In this document: positions 48,359 through 56,562 of the stretch, one piece after another
Numbering within the stretch: the stretch's first letter is position 1
Layout: every line of letters starts with the position of its first letter
Assembly (NCBI RefSeq): GCF_024464595.1
Contig: NZ_JANHAW010000004.1
Span: 62,001-126,000, forward strand
Reading direction: 5' to 3'
DNA length: 64,000 bases
Origin: Halobellus litoreus
GTDB taxonomy: Archaea > Halobacteriota > Halobacteria > Halobacteriales > Haloferacaceae
Notes under the pieces: generated by a model
What the model saw: only the letters and a program-made list of their open reading frames with translations
Databases searched by the model: none
What the model was told of the DNA's origin: nothing
Translations under genes and position numbers: made by a program

Positions 48359-49702
48359 ATGAAGCGGACTAACACGTTCGCCGTGCGACCGCTTTCCGAT
48401 ACCGGTGAGCAACTGCTACGCGATCTGTTGGACGCTTCCGCCGCTCTCTGGAACGAAATTAACTACCAGCGCCTGATGCGGTACAACGACGAAGACGGGT
48501 TCAAGGGAGACGTGTGGGACGCCGATACAGGCCAACTCGAAGGCAAATACAAAGGCGTGCTCGGCGCGTCTACCGCCCAACAGGTCATACGGAAGAACAG
48601 TGAAGCGTGGCGCGGGTTCTTCCGCCTGAAAGAGCAGTATCACGACGGGTCGAACACGTCGATTACGGAACACCCGGAGCCGCCGGGGTTTCGCGGTAAC
48701 GACGACGATGGGCGGCAACTCCAGACCGTCATTCGCAACACCTCATACACCGTCGACTGGGGCGAGCGCTCACGACTTGAAATATTGGTCGGGAGCGACT
48801 TGAAGGACCGATACGATTACACTGGACGTCTCCGACTCGAAATCGCTGGCGACCCGAACTGGCCCGACTACGAGAGTCAGGGACGGCTGGATCTGTGGTA
48901 CGACGAGACTAATTGCACCTTCCGAGCTTCGCAGCCCGTGATTGTCTCTGACGATGCACGGGCGACTCCACTGGCCTCGGAGGAGGCCGCTTTGGATATT
49001 GGTGCAAACAACCTCGTCGCCTGTACCACAACGACCGGTGACCAATATCTGTACGAAGGTCGCGGACTATTCCAGCGGTTCCGCGAGACGACACGAGAAA
49101 TCGCCCGACTACAGTCGAAGCTCGAAGACGGACAATACAGTAGCAAACGGATTCGGCGGCTGTACCGAAAGCGAACCCGTCGCCGCGACCATGCTCAAGA
49201 AGCGTTGTGTCGTGACCTGCTGAAACGACTCTACGAGGACGGCGTGAACACGGTGTATATCGGCGGTCTGACCGACGTACTGGAGACACACTGGTCGGTC
49301 GAAACCAACGCCAAGACCCACAACTTCTGGTCATTCAGAAAGTTCACCGAACGGCTGGCTTGTACCGCCGAAGAGTTCGGTATTTCTGTAGAAGTTCGGT
49401 CGGAGGCGTGGACGAGCCAGGAGTGCCCTCAGTGCGGTTCGACGGACCGAACAACCCGGCATCGCGACACGCTGACGTGTCCGTGTGGATTCGAGGGACA
49501 CGCCGACCTCACGGCGTCAGAGACGTTCTTAGACCGGCACACAGAACAGGAAGTCAGGCCGATGGCACGGCCCGTGCGGTTCGAGTGGGACGACCATAAC
49601 TGGTCGGGGATACCACACCCTCAGGAAAGTCCCAAAGAACAGCGCACAGACCCAAGTACCGTCCAGCGGGACGGAAATATTGCGTCTGGGGAATCCGTAT
49701 AG
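48359..49702 (+). CDS. TnpB-like protein of a divergent clade, RuvC-II glutamate not visible
   Basis: 447 aa from [20 protein letters not shown] (an in-frame ATG at 48314 adds 15 residues). RuvC-I is [15 protein letters not shown] near residue 215. The position of RuvC-II reads [15 protein letters not shown] near 302, where other TnpBs here have F-E-N/D-L. The zinc finger is CPQCGS...CPCGF and RuvC-III is [11 protein letters not shown] near 385. The Glu-to-Gly change may mean altered catalysis or a displaced acid. The element has a hairpin right end at 49724-49752 and lies in an orc1/cdc6 gene. Confidence 0.85.
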   Translation: MKRTNTFAVRPLSDTGEQLLRDLLDASAALWNEINYQRLMRYNDEDGFKGDVWDADTGQLEGKYKGVLGASTAQQVIRKNSEAWRGFFRLKEQYHDGSNTSITEHPEPPGFRGNDDDGRQLQTVIRNTSYTVDWGERSRLEILVGSDLKDRYDYTGRLRLEIAGDPNWPDYESQGRLDLWYDETNCTFRASQPVIVSDDARATPLASEEAALDIGANNLVACTTTTGDQYLYEGRGLFQRFRETTREIARLQSKLEDGQYSSKRIRRLYRKRTRRRDHAQEALCRDLLKRLYEDGVNTVYIGGLTDVLETHWSVETNAKTHNFWSFRKFTERLACTAEEFGISVEVRSEAWTSQECPQCGSTDRTTRHRDTLTCPCGFEGHADLTASETFLDRHTEQEVRPMARPVRFEWDDHNWSGIPHPQESPKEQRTDPSTVQRDGNIASGESV

Positions 49703-49723
49703 CTGAGATTTCCACGGATGAAA

Positions 49724-49752
49724 CCCTGTCGTCTATGACGGGGAGGATGTCA
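49724..49752 (+). ncRNA. Right-end hairpin / omega-RNA 3' region of the TnpB-like element
   Basis: CCCTGTCGTC-TAT-GACGGGG folds as a stem with one mismatch, followed by AGGATGTCA at the junction with the orc1 reading frame. The MITE right end at 24743-24772 has the same arrangement (stem then GGAGGATGTCA). In IS605-type elements this region forms the 3' scaffold of the guide RNA, with the guide taken from the flanking DNA, here the orc1 remnant. Confidence 0.55.
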
Positions 49753-49753
49753 T

Positions 49754-50557
49754 GTCAACTGCTGGCGTAACTATACCCGGTTCTGGGCGCTCTACCAGAT
49801 GCTTGAGGACCTCGGCGCGACCATCGACATCCACCGGCAGTCGACGCCCCATGACGAACTCGTCGATCGCCTCCAGCAGCATGACGGCCCGCGAACCGTC
49901 GTCATCCTCGACGAGGTCGACCAGCTCGAAGACCCCAGCGTCATCTACGACCTCCACAGCCTCCCGCAGTTCGCGATCATCTGCATCGCGAACAAGGAAG
50001 AGGAGCTGTTCAGCCGCGTCGACGACCGCCTCGTGAGCCGGCTGCGCTCCAGCGAGCACGTCCGGATGGACAAGTACCACGACGAGCAGCTGTACGACAT
50101 CCTGGGTGCTCGTGCGAAGTGGGGTCTCGACGAGGACGTCATCACCGACGACCAGCTCTATCGCATCGCCGACGCGGCCGCCGGCGACGCCCGCCTCGCG
50201 ATCGGCATCCTCCGAACAGCGGCCAGCAAGGCCGACCGCGAGAACCACGAGCGGATCACCGACGACATTCTTCTGGATGCCGCCGAAGATGCTCGGGCCC
50301 AGATCAAGCAGAAGAGCCTCGACTCGCTCACGCCGCACCAGCGCGTCGTCTACGACATCGTGCGCGAGCACGGCCCGGTCGGGCCAAGTGAGATCCACGA
50401 GCACTACACTAAGGAGGTCGATGACTCCCGGACGAAACGGACCGTCCGGACGTACCTCTCCAAGATGAAGCAGTACAATCTCCTCAAGGCGGAGGGCACG
50501 AGTCGGGATCGAGAGTACTCACTCGTCGATTCGGCCGCTGCGTCGCCGATGCAGTGA
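49754..50557 (+). pseudogene. Orc1/Cdc6 replication initiator, N-terminal ATPase portion lost to TnpB insertion
   Basis: In-frame text from the insertion point is VNCWRNYTRFWALYQMLEDL, then RTVVILDEVDQLEDPSVIYD (Walker B), VDDRLVSRLRSSEHVRMDKY (sensor/arginine region), DAAAGDARLAIGILRTAAS and the C-terminal winged helix SLTPHQRVVYDIVREHGPVG. The Walker A and the first 100 or so residues are absent and not found left of the TnpB element. A shorter product from an internal ATG at 49799 could still be made, but it lacks the ATP-binding loop. Confidence 0.85.
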
Positions 50558-50681
50558 CCGTAGCGCCGTCGAGTAGGCATATCCCGCATCGATCCGGCCT
50601 GGACGGAAGTTCTATGTATTGGTATCTTTATAGAGATAACTAATGGCGAGATCGTCAAGTCGGACAGAAGGCTATTCAATA

Positions 50682-51359
50682 ATGGCCGAATTAATGGATG
50701 CTACAGCTGCAAAGATTGTCTTGGCGGTTCAGCGTGGCGATTCTATTAATCGCATCGCGAGCAAGATCGACGTGTCGTACTCGTGGGTGTACGACTGGAT
50801 TGAGCGGTTAGATGACGCAGATATTATCGCTAAAACCGATAGTGGAATTCAGGTCGTCGACCACGAGATGCGCCAGCAGTACGCCGAGATGATGGCTGCG
50901 TTGTACAGCCGCGACACCATCTCCCAAGAGGATGCGTACGTCATCCCACACTTCGCCGGGATGGAGTTTGCGTACACGGAAATTGACGCCGCGTACGTCT
51001 GGACGCACGGTGGCTACCAGATCGCGCGGAGCTACGACGACTATCCGGTGTTCATCGAAGTGCACGACCGTGACGTCGAACGTTGGATTGCGTTCTTCCA
51101 GCGGTTTGGCGTCGATGCGACGATCAACGAGCGCCCGGACGCCAGCGACGTCAACGGGAACATCCACTATGTGTTGTTCCCGAGGACCAACGGTATCGAC
51201 GCCGAGTGGGTCGACGGTAACCCCGTCATCCCGTTGGACGACGCCATTGCTCAGATGATAGAGAATCGCCCAGCGTACGAGCCCGCCTTGGAGATCATCG
51301 CCGACGAGTACGACAGGGAGATCGATACGTCGCACCACAGCGCAATGGGCGCGGATTAA
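50682..51359 (+). CDS. AbiEi-like winged-helix protein (antitoxin/regulator)
   Basis: About 225 aa from MAELMDATAAKIVLAVQRGD (an in-frame ATG at 50643 adds 13 polar residues; a TATA-like CTTTATAG at about 50627 fits a short leader). The N-terminal HTH is GDSINRIASKIDVSYSWVYD with WIERLDDADIIAK; the rest is a sensory or AbiEi-type C-terminal region. It is 13 bp upstream of the nucleotidyltransferase gene, the classic order of AbiE-type toxin-antitoxin modules, and presumably autoregulates the pair. Confidence 0.72.
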   Translation: MAELMDATAAKIVLAVQRGDSINRIASKIDVSYSWVYDWIERLDDADIIAKTDSGIQVVDHEMRQQYAEMMAALYSRDTISQEDAYVIPHFAGMEFAYTEIDAAYVWTHGGYQIARSYDDYPVFIEVHDRDVERWIAFFQRFGVDATINERPDASDVNGNIHYVLFPRTNGIDAEWVDGNPVIPLDDAIAQMIENRPAYEPALEIIADEYDREIDTSHHSAMGAD

Positions 51360-51372
51360 CAGAGGCAATGGA

Positions 51373-52059
51373 ATGAGTCTTCCCGAACGACAATCCGAAC
51401 TAATCGACACACACCGCGCGGTACAGGACGCCGAACTGCCGTATGTTCTCGTTGGCGGCTGGGCAGTTTCCGCGTTTCAAACCCGGTTCACGACCGATAT
51501 CGACACCGTGATCCCGGACACTGCACTCGACGACTACGATACTCTCCTTCGTGACTTCGGATACGAGAAACAGTTCGAGCAGGATGTCTCGAACGAGTAC
51601 GACGGTCGAATGATCCAGTACGCGAAACCGGTCGGAGAGAACGAAGTCAAGTTCGAGGCACTCGTGGATGCGATGGGATGTCGACAGACGGACGCAGAGT
51701 GGTCGTACCGCTATCTTCACGAACACAGTACGATAGAAGCACTCGATGTCGCCGAAGGCCTCGACGGGCGAATCCCGGAACCGGCCCTGCTGTTCGCGAT
51801 GAAACTCCACAGCGGCCGGAAGGCCGATACCCGTGACCTGGTCGTGATCAGCTTGCGTGCGGACTTCAACCGTATTGAGCGACACCTCCATCGTGGCGAC
51901 CCCGAGAAGCTCAAGAGACAGATCGAAATGGTGCTGGATCAACTCCAACAGAAGGGGTTCGAAGACTCGTTCAAAGGTGTCTTCCGACAAGAAGATCTGC
52001 CAGCAGACGCGATTAACAACCTTGTTTCGTTCCTGTCCGAGCAGCGAGATCAACTGTAA
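51373..52059 (+). CDS. AbiEii-like nucleotidyltransferase (toxin)
   Basis: 228 aa. The nucleotidyltransferase signature is LPYVLVGGWAVSAFQTRFTT followed by DIDTVIPD near residues 20-48 (GG-W...D-x-D), with a third acidic residue in VKFEALVDAMG near 95. The helical C-terminus has LFAMKLHSGRKADTRDLVVI, the substrate-binding region of AbiEii/MenT-type enzymes. Relatives transfer nucleotides to tRNA or other targets and cause growth arrest or phage abortive infection. It is paired with the HTH gene upstream. The stop is followed after 4 bp by the 40-bp inverted-repeat element. Confidence 0.8.
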   Translation: MSLPERQSELIDTHRAVQDAELPYVLVGGWAVSAFQTRFTTDIDTVIPDTALDDYDTLLRDFGYEKQFEQDVSNEYDGRMIQYAKPVGENEVKFEALVDAMGCRQTDAEWSYRYLHEHSTIEALDVAEGLDGRIPEPALLFAMKLHSGRKADTRDLVVISLRADFNRIERHLHRGDPEKLKRQIEMVLDQLQQKGFEDSFKGVFRQEDLPADAINNLVSFLSEQRDQL

Positions 52060-52063
52060 GATA

Positions 52064-52103
52064 TTAACCAACAGACGACACGGAGCACCAGTTTGTTGGT
52101 TAA
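52064..52103. repeat. Dispersed 40-bp inverted-repeat element, copy 2
   Basis: TTAACCAACA, 20 nt, TGTTGGTTAA. Located immediately downstream of the nucleotidyltransferase stop and about 170 bp upstream of the RecA-like operon at 52271. The arms are identical to copies 1 and 3, with a different spacer sequence. Confidence 0.85.
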
Positions 52104-52270
52104 GTAATCAGCGCCGGCTGAACCCGGTCTCTGGAAACGTTCTCGGAAACAGTCGGAACAGCCCCAGAAAGTCGATGACAGAGGATGGGGACAGTATCTG
52201 TCTCGTGTCTTCCCTGAAACGCGGAAGCTACACGCCGCGGCTTATCGGGAGTGTGGACCTCTAGTCGAGT

Positions 52271-53215
52271 ATGGAAGAACACGCAACGTCGAACCGATTG
52301 GCGGTGGACCAGCCGACACGGGGCGCTGACCGCAATCGGTCCCTTGCTGACCAGGCCGCTCCGGCTACAGACGAGATGCTACTCCCTTCACTCGAGGACG
52401 GCATCACGCTGCTTGACGTCAAGGGAGGTCGCGGCGTCCCGATCCTGCAGTCGCTCGTGCTCGACCATCTCCTCCTGCACGACGGGCCCGCCTTCTGGGT
52501 CGACGCAAATGGCCACGCGACAACGACGACACTCGCCCAAATCGCGCCTAGTCAACGGTTGCTAAACCGAATCCACGTCGCACGCGGATTTACCGCCTAC
52601 CAGCACTACGGCGCCATCTGTGATCTCCCGTCAGCGGTGAACAAGTCGATCCAGACGTCCACCGCCAACGCCCGGGCAGCCGGTCGAGGGGCGCCAGGTC
52701 GTGACGAGGACACGTCGCCCCACACGCCCGCCCTCATCGTCGCCCCGGCCATCGACGCCCAGTATCGCGCCGACGATACCCTCGGCGAGACCCACGCGAA
52801 AACCCTTCAGGCTCGAACTCTCGCCCGGTTGGCGACCTACGCCGATGGGTACGACATCCCGGTGCTCGTTACGCGAAACGAACGAAACGAACTCACCGAG
52901 TCAGTCGCGACGGTCGCCGACCACCACCTAGAGTGCGAGCAGACGCGGATGGGCCCACGCGTCGTCGGCGAGGACTTCGAGACGCTCGTCTATCCCGTCG
53001 ACGACGGCGCGTACTACCAGACGACGTTCGCGTACTGGCGGCAGCTGCTCGCGGCACGCGCCACGCAGGTCGGCGTGGAACCGACAACGCCGACGCCGTC
53101 GACGCCGACTCCGGAGGGTGTCGGGACAGGCGTCACAGCTGACGGTGAGACGGTGGCGGCCACTGCGGACCCCTTGCTCGATGCGTGGACCGCGACCGGG
53201 ACAGGAGGCCGATAG
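52271..53215 (+). CDS. RecA/RadA-like protein with degenerate Walker A, first gene of a three-gene operon
   Basis: 314 aa. GITLLDVKGGRGVPILQSLV near residue 45 sits where a Walker A P-loop would be but lacks the G-K-S/T. LNRIHVARGFTAYQHYGAIC and PALIVAPAIDAQYRADDTLG resemble the RadA/RadB core around Walker B. The tail is Pro/Thr-rich (EPTTPTPSTPTPEG). I infer a non-ATP-hydrolysing RecA-superfamily protein, perhaps a DNA-binding accessory. The coding DNA at 52874-52892 contains a CGAAACGAACGAAACGAAC run like the par iterons. It is followed after 2 bp by the next gene. Confidence 0.6.
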   Translation: MEEHATSNRLAVDQPTRGADRNRSLADQAAPATDEMLLPSLEDGITLLDVKGGRGVPILQSLVLDHLLLHDGPAFWVDANGHATTTTLAQIAPSQRLLNRIHVARGFTAYQHYGAICDLPSAVNKSIQTSTANARAAGRGAPGRDEDTSPHTPALIVAPAIDAQYRADDTLGETHAKTLQARTLARLATYADGYDIPVLVTRNERNELTESVATVADHHLECEQTRMGPRVVGEDFETLVYPVDDGAYYQTTFAYWRQLLAARATQVGVEPTTPTPSTPTPEGVGTGVTADGETVAATADPLLDAWTATGTGGR

Positions 53216-53217
53216 CG

Positions 53218-53538
53218 ATGGGGCGCACAAACCCGACGTACCGGGATGCGCTCCGGGCCATCGAAGAGCGGTGGGCGGAGTTCCGCCGGGCACTGCGGCG
53301 TCGCGACCAGCCACGATTTGACCAGCTGTTCGAGTACGCCCGCGAGCACGCCGACGCGAGCGGGCTGTTGAACCACCAGAATCCGCTGCTACCGGCACTG
53401 CTCAGCATCGATCTCGAACAGGAGGCTCGCCTCGACGACCACGAGGAACGCCTTGAGGAGCTTGAGCAACGGCTTTCGGAAACCGTGGTCGAACAGCAGC
53501 AATCGTCCGCCGAAGGTAACACTGGAGGTGTGGAATGA
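53218..53538 (+). CDS. Small coiled-coil protein of unknown function
   Basis: 106 aa from ATG 53218, 2 bp after the preceding stop. Residues 1-45 are basic/helical (YRDALRAIEERWAEFRRALR). Residues 65-95 form a heptad-like coiled coil (EQEARLDDHEERLEELEQRL). The stop overlaps the exonuclease start (ATGA-type overlap at 53535-53538), so the three genes are translationally coupled. It may bridge the RecA-like protein and the exonuclease, which is inference only. Confidence 0.6.
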   Translation: MGRTNPTYRDALRAIEERWAEFRRALRRRDQPRFDQLFEYAREHADASGLLNHQNPLLPALLSIDLEQEARLDDHEERLEELEQRLSETVVEQQQSSAEGNTGGVE

Positions 53539-54179
53539 CGGAATTGACGACGATTGCATTCGATATTGAAACGACGGGATTTCAGGCCGATGATGAACTC
53601 ACAGTAGTTGGGTTCGACTCGGCGGTCTCGTCGCGAGTGTTTCTCCATACCGGAACGGCACCACAAACAGGCCTCGCAGATCGGCTCAACGACGCCCTCC
53701 AGACACCGGTACAGCTCTCACTCCACGACAGCGAACAGGAACTCCTGAACGAACTGGCGACGTTTGTCACATCGACACTCACCCAACGTGATGCAAAGCT
53801 CGTTGCGTACAACGGTGAGCGGTGGAACGGAGGATTCGACCTCCCGTTCCTTCGCACACGGCTCTGTACGCACGGGCTCGAGTGGCTCTTTGGCACATTG
53901 CCATACGTCGACGTAATGGACGTCTTCGAAACACGGTTCAATACGAGTGAAGACACGCTGAGTGGCGTCTACGAGGAACTGATCGGCTCCGAATTGAACG
54001 ATCTGGATCCATTTACCGACAGTAGCGAGGCAGTCACCGCATGGAAGGATGGCGCCTACGAGCCACTCATCACTCACAACGTCGCCGATATTCGACGGAC
54101 TCGAGCGTTAATGGAGCTCGCAGAACGGTATTGCTCGAAGTCGGATTTCTCGATGAAATCGCTCGAACCGATCGTCTGA
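53535..54179 (+). CDS. RNase H-like 3'-5' exonuclease (PolB/DnaQ type)
   Basis: 214 aa. Exo I is IAFDIETTGFQADDE near residue 8 (D-x-E), Exo II is VAYNGERWNGGFDLPFLRTR near 95 (N-x2-x-x-x-F-D), and Exo III is THNVADIRRTRALMELAERY near 180 with the D of the YxxxD-like motif. It is a free-standing exonuclease domain like that of family-B polymerases, here coupled to the RecA-like and coiled-coil genes. A role in repair or plasmid DNA processing is likely. Polymerase fragments lie 4 kb downstream. Confidence 0.8.
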   Translation: MTELTTIAFDIETTGFQADDELTVVGFDSAVSSRVFLHTGTAPQTGLADRLNDALQTPVQLSLHDSEQELLNELATFVTSTLTQRDAKLVAYNGERWNGGFDLPFLRTRLCTHGLEWLFGTLPYVDVMDVFETRFNTSEDTLSGVYEELIGSELNDLDPFTDSSEAVTAWKDGAYEPLITHNVADIRRTRALMELAERYCSKSDFSMKSLEPIV

Positions 54180-54258
54180 GGGCTGGTTGTATCCGTTCCG
54201 AAAACACGAGTCCCCCGCCAGTAGAACAAGGAGGACACGCCTATGGTCAAGGAGTGGG

Positions 54259-54741
54259 CTACGGCGGGTTCTCAGCGTCGTTGATCCCTTCGAACGTCTC
54301 GTGAGCGTGGGCGTACCGCCATCGTTGGAGAATCGCTTGCGTCACGAGGCCGGTCTCGGACACAGCAATACAGGATTCCTCGACGGGACGGCTGGGAGCG
54401 TCGGGTGGGGGATGGAAGTGTCGTCTCGGGGCGTCCGGTTTCGGGTGGCAATCGAACCGGAAATCCTGATTCCGATCGTCCGTGTAGTGGATCGCATAGT
54501 TTCCGGTTAGACTCCACCGGATGTCGATTCGAGCGGTTGACGCTGCACCGACTCCATCGGACAGTTCGACCGAGAGTGTCTGTGGATTCACCGGATCGTC
54601 TAGTGATGCTGTCTCGGCCAGCGGTTCCTGCTCCATGATCAGGTCGCGAATCTCACGCAACGCCCCGGCGTCAATCGGCCCAAATACCTCGGATTGCTCG
54701 ACCGACTGAGACTGTTGAGAAGGAGTCTCGTCGCTGGTCAT
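54259..54741 (-). CDS. HPPPDA-motif protein (possible TumE-like toxin), module 1
   Basis: 160 aa. The core (TARIDIRWSLTGNYAIHYTD, DFRFDCHPKPDAPRRHFHPP and PDAPS) contains a strand-rich region ending in a Cys/His-rich motif D-C-H-P...H-F-H-P-P-P-D-A, followed by a helical tail. The same layout is in the protein at 55415-55846. The size, the RW...Y strands and a terminal histidine cluster resemble TumE/DUF6516-like toxins, but I cannot confirm homology. It overlaps the winged-helix partner by 4 bp (ATGA). Confidence 0.6.
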   Translation of the reverse strand: MTSDETPSQQSQSVEQSEVFGPIDAGALREIRDLIMEQEPLAETASLDDPVNPQTLSVELSDGVGAASTARIDIRWSLTGNYAIHYTDDRNQDFRFDCHPKPDAPRRHFHPPPDAPSRPVEESCIAVSETGLVTQAILQRWRYAHAHETFEGINDAENPP

Positions 54742-55349
54742 ACGACGATGGATGGATCGCTATCGCCCTCATCGTCGGTATCTGTGCCAGTCAGGTGGCC
54801 AGTGTTGCTTGCTTCGCCGATTGCGAGTGTTGCTTGTGCGAGTGCGAGGTTGCGTCGCGTCGTTTGCCATTCCGTGAGGAGGGCACCGTAGTCGCTGTCG
54901 ACGTCGTCGACGTCTCGTTCACGGGCGAATTCTTCGGGTGAATCGACACCATACTCCTCACGCCACTCCTGTATCTGTGCCTTCATATCAGCAATCCCGG
55001 ACGCGATCTCTTCGGGGGACAGTTCCGCGAGCAGCGACTGTGCATGTTCGGTGACAATCGCCGTTTCCGATCGTCGGTAACACGTCGTCTGCCCATCTTG
55101 GGAGGTCGTCACTTCGCCAGCGCTTTCGAGCGTTCGCAGGTGCTTTCGCGCCGTTGTTGCCGAGACGCGGGCGCGGTCGGCGATCTCGCCGGCGGACGCA
55201 GGGTTGTAGGTAGTGCGAATGATTTCGTACACTCGTTCAAACGGCGTCGTCTCCTCAATCCATTCTTCTTCGACGACATCGTTTACGTCGCGGTGTTCGG
55301 TCCCTCCATCAGGGATCATTCGACCGGCCGGGACCATCTCCTCGGACAT
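54738..55349 (-). CDS. Winged-helix regulator, module 1 partner
   Basis: 203 aa from MSEEMVPAGRMIPDGGTEHR; a TATA-like ATTATAC about 25 bp upstream supports this start over longer frames. The winged helix is FERVYEIIRTTYNPASAGEI, ADRARVSATTARKHLRTLES, AGEVTTSQDGQTTCYRR. The C-terminal half has a helical region IADMKAQIQEWREEYGVDSP. It is the upstream gene of a two-gene operon with the HPPPDA protein, suggesting an antitoxin or operon repressor. It is paralogous in layout to the gene at 55849. Confidence 0.75.
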   Translation of the reverse strand: MSEEMVPAGRMIPDGGTEHRDVNDVVEEEWIEETTPFERVYEIIRTTYNPASAGEIADRARVSATTARKHLRTLESAGEVTTSQDGQTTCYRRSETAIVTEHAQSLLAELSPEEIASGIADMKAQIQEWREEYGVDSPEEFARERDVDDVDSDYGALLTEWQTTRRNLALAQATLAIGEASNTGHLTGTDTDDEGDSDPSIVV

Positions 55350-55414
55350 GATATGCCAAACAACGCTAGAAGAGTATAATAATCTGGGGGACAATATTTT
55401 GTTCTCTTGGCTGC

Positions 55415-55846
55415 CTACTGCCGTTCCCACAGCGTTTCGATTCGCTCTTCGACGTACTCGAGGACGAGCTGGCAGACGTCACGATGGTCTTGGGGCCACT
55501 GTGCGTCGTCTGCGTTGGTGCGACCGGCATCCGGCGGCGGATGGAAGTGATCTCGTTCGTTGTGACTGCTGGGGTGGCGGTCCCAGCGACACTTCCACAC
55601 GCTCTCTTGACGCTCTTCTTGATAGTGAACGGTGAAGTCGTCGTTGCGATACCATCGAATCTCAAACCGAGCAGACGCATCGCCCGGGTAGTAATCACCG
55701 GCGAGTTCGATACGGAGATACAGCTTTCCCTCCTCGACGAGGTCCACTGCTTCGAACATCCGACGGCCAGCGAATCGAGACTGTATCCGCTCTAGCACCG
55801 CACGGTCCAGTGGCGCGGGACTCGCGCCGTCGTCTGCCGGTACCAT
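55415..55846 (-). CDS. HPPPDA-motif protein (possible TumE-like toxin), module 2
   Basis: 143 aa. ASARFEIRWYRNDDFTVHYQ is followed by VWKCRWDRHPSSHNERDHFH and PPPDAG, then a helical tail CQLVLEYVEERIETLWERQ. The motif C...DRHP...H-F-H-P-P-P-D-A matches module 1. It lies 2 bp downstream of its winged-helix partner. Function is unassigned; a conserved Cys/His cluster suggests a metal or RNA-cleaving site. Confidence 0.6.
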   Translation of the reverse strand: MVPADDGASPAPLDRAVLERIQSRFAGRRMFEAVDLVEEGKLYLRIELAGDYYPGDASARFEIRWYRNDDFTVHYQEERQESVWKCRWDRHPSSHNERDHFHPPPDAGRTNADDAQWPQDHRDVCQLVLEYVEERIETLWERQ

Positions 55847-55848
55847 TG

Positions 55849-56367
55849 TCAGCCGTGCGATGGCGCTGTCGAGCTAGTTGCCTTCTGGCGGGCGCGCTCG
55901 TGGAGTCGTCGTTCCTCAACCGCGGTTGCCCAGTCCCCGAGGTCCGCATACACGTCATCAACGTTCTCGGCGTCGTATTCGAGAACATCGACGTCACCGG
56001 GCGAGTCAGCGTCGTACTCATCGCGGTAGGCTTCGATTTGGTCGGTGAACTCCGAGACCCGGGCCTGTAGTTCTTCAACGGTGTGTTGGTTCGCCAGTTC
56101 GTTCATTCGCCGCCACTCGAAGTAGTCGTCGTTGCGCTCGTATCGAACTGGACGACCATCGTGATGGATGACGATGCCGAGGTCAGTGTAGAAGGACAGA
56201 TGCGTTCGTGCGGACTCTTCGGAGCAGTCTGCACGCTCGGCAATCTCGGCGGCGGTCATCGGCTCCCGCGCATGGAGGACCGCGCCGTACACGCGCTGTT
56301 TCGTGTCTTCGCCGTCGAATGGCCGGTCGAATGGGGGTGGGCCGTCGCGACGAGCGTCGTTTGACAT
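55849..56367 (-). CDS. Winged-helix regulator, module 2 partner
   Basis: 172 aa. The winged helix is KQRVYGAVLHAREPMTAAEI, AERADCSEESARTHLSFYTD, LGIVIHHDGRPVRYERND. The helical C-terminus (ELQARVSEFTDQIEAYRDEY) is paralogous in arrangement to 54738-55349, including the DADSPGDVDV / GVDSPEEFAR segment. It is the first gene of the second tandem module. A TATA-like tract (AAATATGT) lies about 25 bp upstream of the ATG. Confidence 0.75.
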   Translation of the reverse strand: MSNDARRDGPPPFDRPFDGEDTKQRVYGAVLHAREPMTAAEIAERADCSEESARTHLSFYTDLGIVIHHDGRPVRYERNDDYFEWRRMNELANQHTVEELQARVSEFTDQIEAYRDEYDADSPGDVDVLEYDAENVDDVYADLGDWATAVEERRLHERARQKATSSTAPSHG

Positions 56368-56562
56368 ACTTCGACCAACGGGCTAAGAACACATATTTCT
56401 TGCTCTGCCCTAAATATATTTGTCCCGTCCATAATTTCGGATTGACTACCCTACTCGGGACGACGGCCGCGTCTATGAGTGGGGGCCATCACCAACGGCG
56501 TGGTCGCGACTGAAATGAAGACTATATTAATACTTTTAACGATAGCTCTATTTGTGAGGTGC

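Noticed and set aside
56479-56562. 28-codon N-terminal extension of the TnpB
   Set aside because: The extension is hydrophobic and absent from the twin TnpB at 42729; starting at GTG 56563 gives an identical length and aligned N-terminus.
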